From contig JAUXEH010000215.1 in the NCBI GenBank assembly GCA_030620655.1, positions 1 through 5,608 of the forward strand: a DNA stretch of 5,608 nucleotides. The letters run 5' to 3'. The notes below the pieces were generated by a model, which worked only from the letters and a program-made list of their open reading frames with translations, did no database searches and was not told the origin of the DNA. Made by a program: the position numbers and the translations under genes. This DNA is from Candidatus Aminicenantota bacterium (lineage in GTDB: Bacteria; Acidobacteriota; Aminicenantia; Aminicenantales; Aminicenantaceae). Shown in pieces: positions 5,476 to 5,608 of the stretch. Each line of letters begins with the position of its first letter. Position 1 is the stretch's first letter.

Positions 5476-5608
5476 ATGACAATCAAATCCCATTCCCTCA
5501 TCCTCTTGATCGGCATAACACTCTGGATCGGCCTTCCGCTGCTTCGACAGCCAGCCTGACCGGATTCAAGCTGAACGGCAAGATCGGATCCAAGGATACC
5601 ATCGCCTC
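5476..5608 (+). pseudogene. Start of an exported-protein gene, frameshifted and cut by the window edge
   Basis: From the ATG at 5476 the frame gives MTIKSHS followed by a strongly hydrophobic stretch LILLIGITLWIGLP, a good signal peptide with mostly G/C-ending codons. It then stops at TGA 5557-5559. The frame starting at GCT 5538 continues open to the window end as AASTASLTGFKLNGKIGSKD, again with G/C-ending codons and a small-residue stretch suited to signal peptidase cleavage. One added base near 5537-5538 (CCGCT read as CCGGCT) would join the two as ...WIGLPAASTAS-LTG. So the gene is probably either mutated or carries a one-base sequence error. The product is unrecognised, as only about 20 mature residues are visible. 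The ribosome site is weak. A chance signal-like open frame is the alternative. Confidence 0.4.

Overview
The window is a GC-rich bacterial segment with five intact protein genes. Its edges are less clear. The set is a Tat-exported type I sulfatase lipoprotein, a purple-acid-phosphatase-type lipoprotein, and an ECF sigma factor with a zinc-binding anti-sigma factor. That gene content would suit a sulfatase-rich Gram-negative group such as Planctomycetes, Lentisphaerae or another PVC relative. Acidobacteria, Aminicenantes-type or deltaproteobacterial lineages remain possible. No marker gene is present, so the taxon is a weak inference.

Layout: bases 1-355 hold no complete gene. They contain the possible 3' end of an upstream gene (TGA at 95-97), a terminator-like hairpin with a T tract (102-126), an AT-rich stretch, and a candidate ECF-type promoter (295-323). 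Three same-strand genes follow and look like one operon. These are a secreted protein of unknown function (356-1309), an ECF sigma factor (1362-1964), and its membrane-bound ZAS-type anti-sigma factor (1979-2500, 14 bases after the sigma stop). After 69 bases comes a metallophosphoesterase lipoprotein on the same strand (2570-3754) with all five purple acid phosphatase motifs. It converges on a sulfatase gene on the minus strand (3751-5295), and the two stop codons share one CTAG. The last 313 bases are the region upstream of the sulfatase. They also hold a second copy of the ECF-like promoter pattern (5412-5440) and the start of a plus-strand gene for an exported protein (from 5476), which appears to be broken by a one-base frameshift.

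How it may work together: the sigma/anti-sigma pair is a classic envelope-signalling module. The exported protein encoded just before it may be the sensor partner or the main target of the pathway. If the two AAC-N16-CGTAT(A/T)A sites are real, the sigma factor controls its own operon and the exported-protein gene at the right edge. The phosphatase and sulfatase are both predicted to be lipid-anchored ester hydrolases outside the cytoplasm. That suggests release of phosphate and sulfate from organic or polysaccharide esters, but no substrate can be read from the sequence. I see no mobile element, CRISPR array, tRNA or rRNA.
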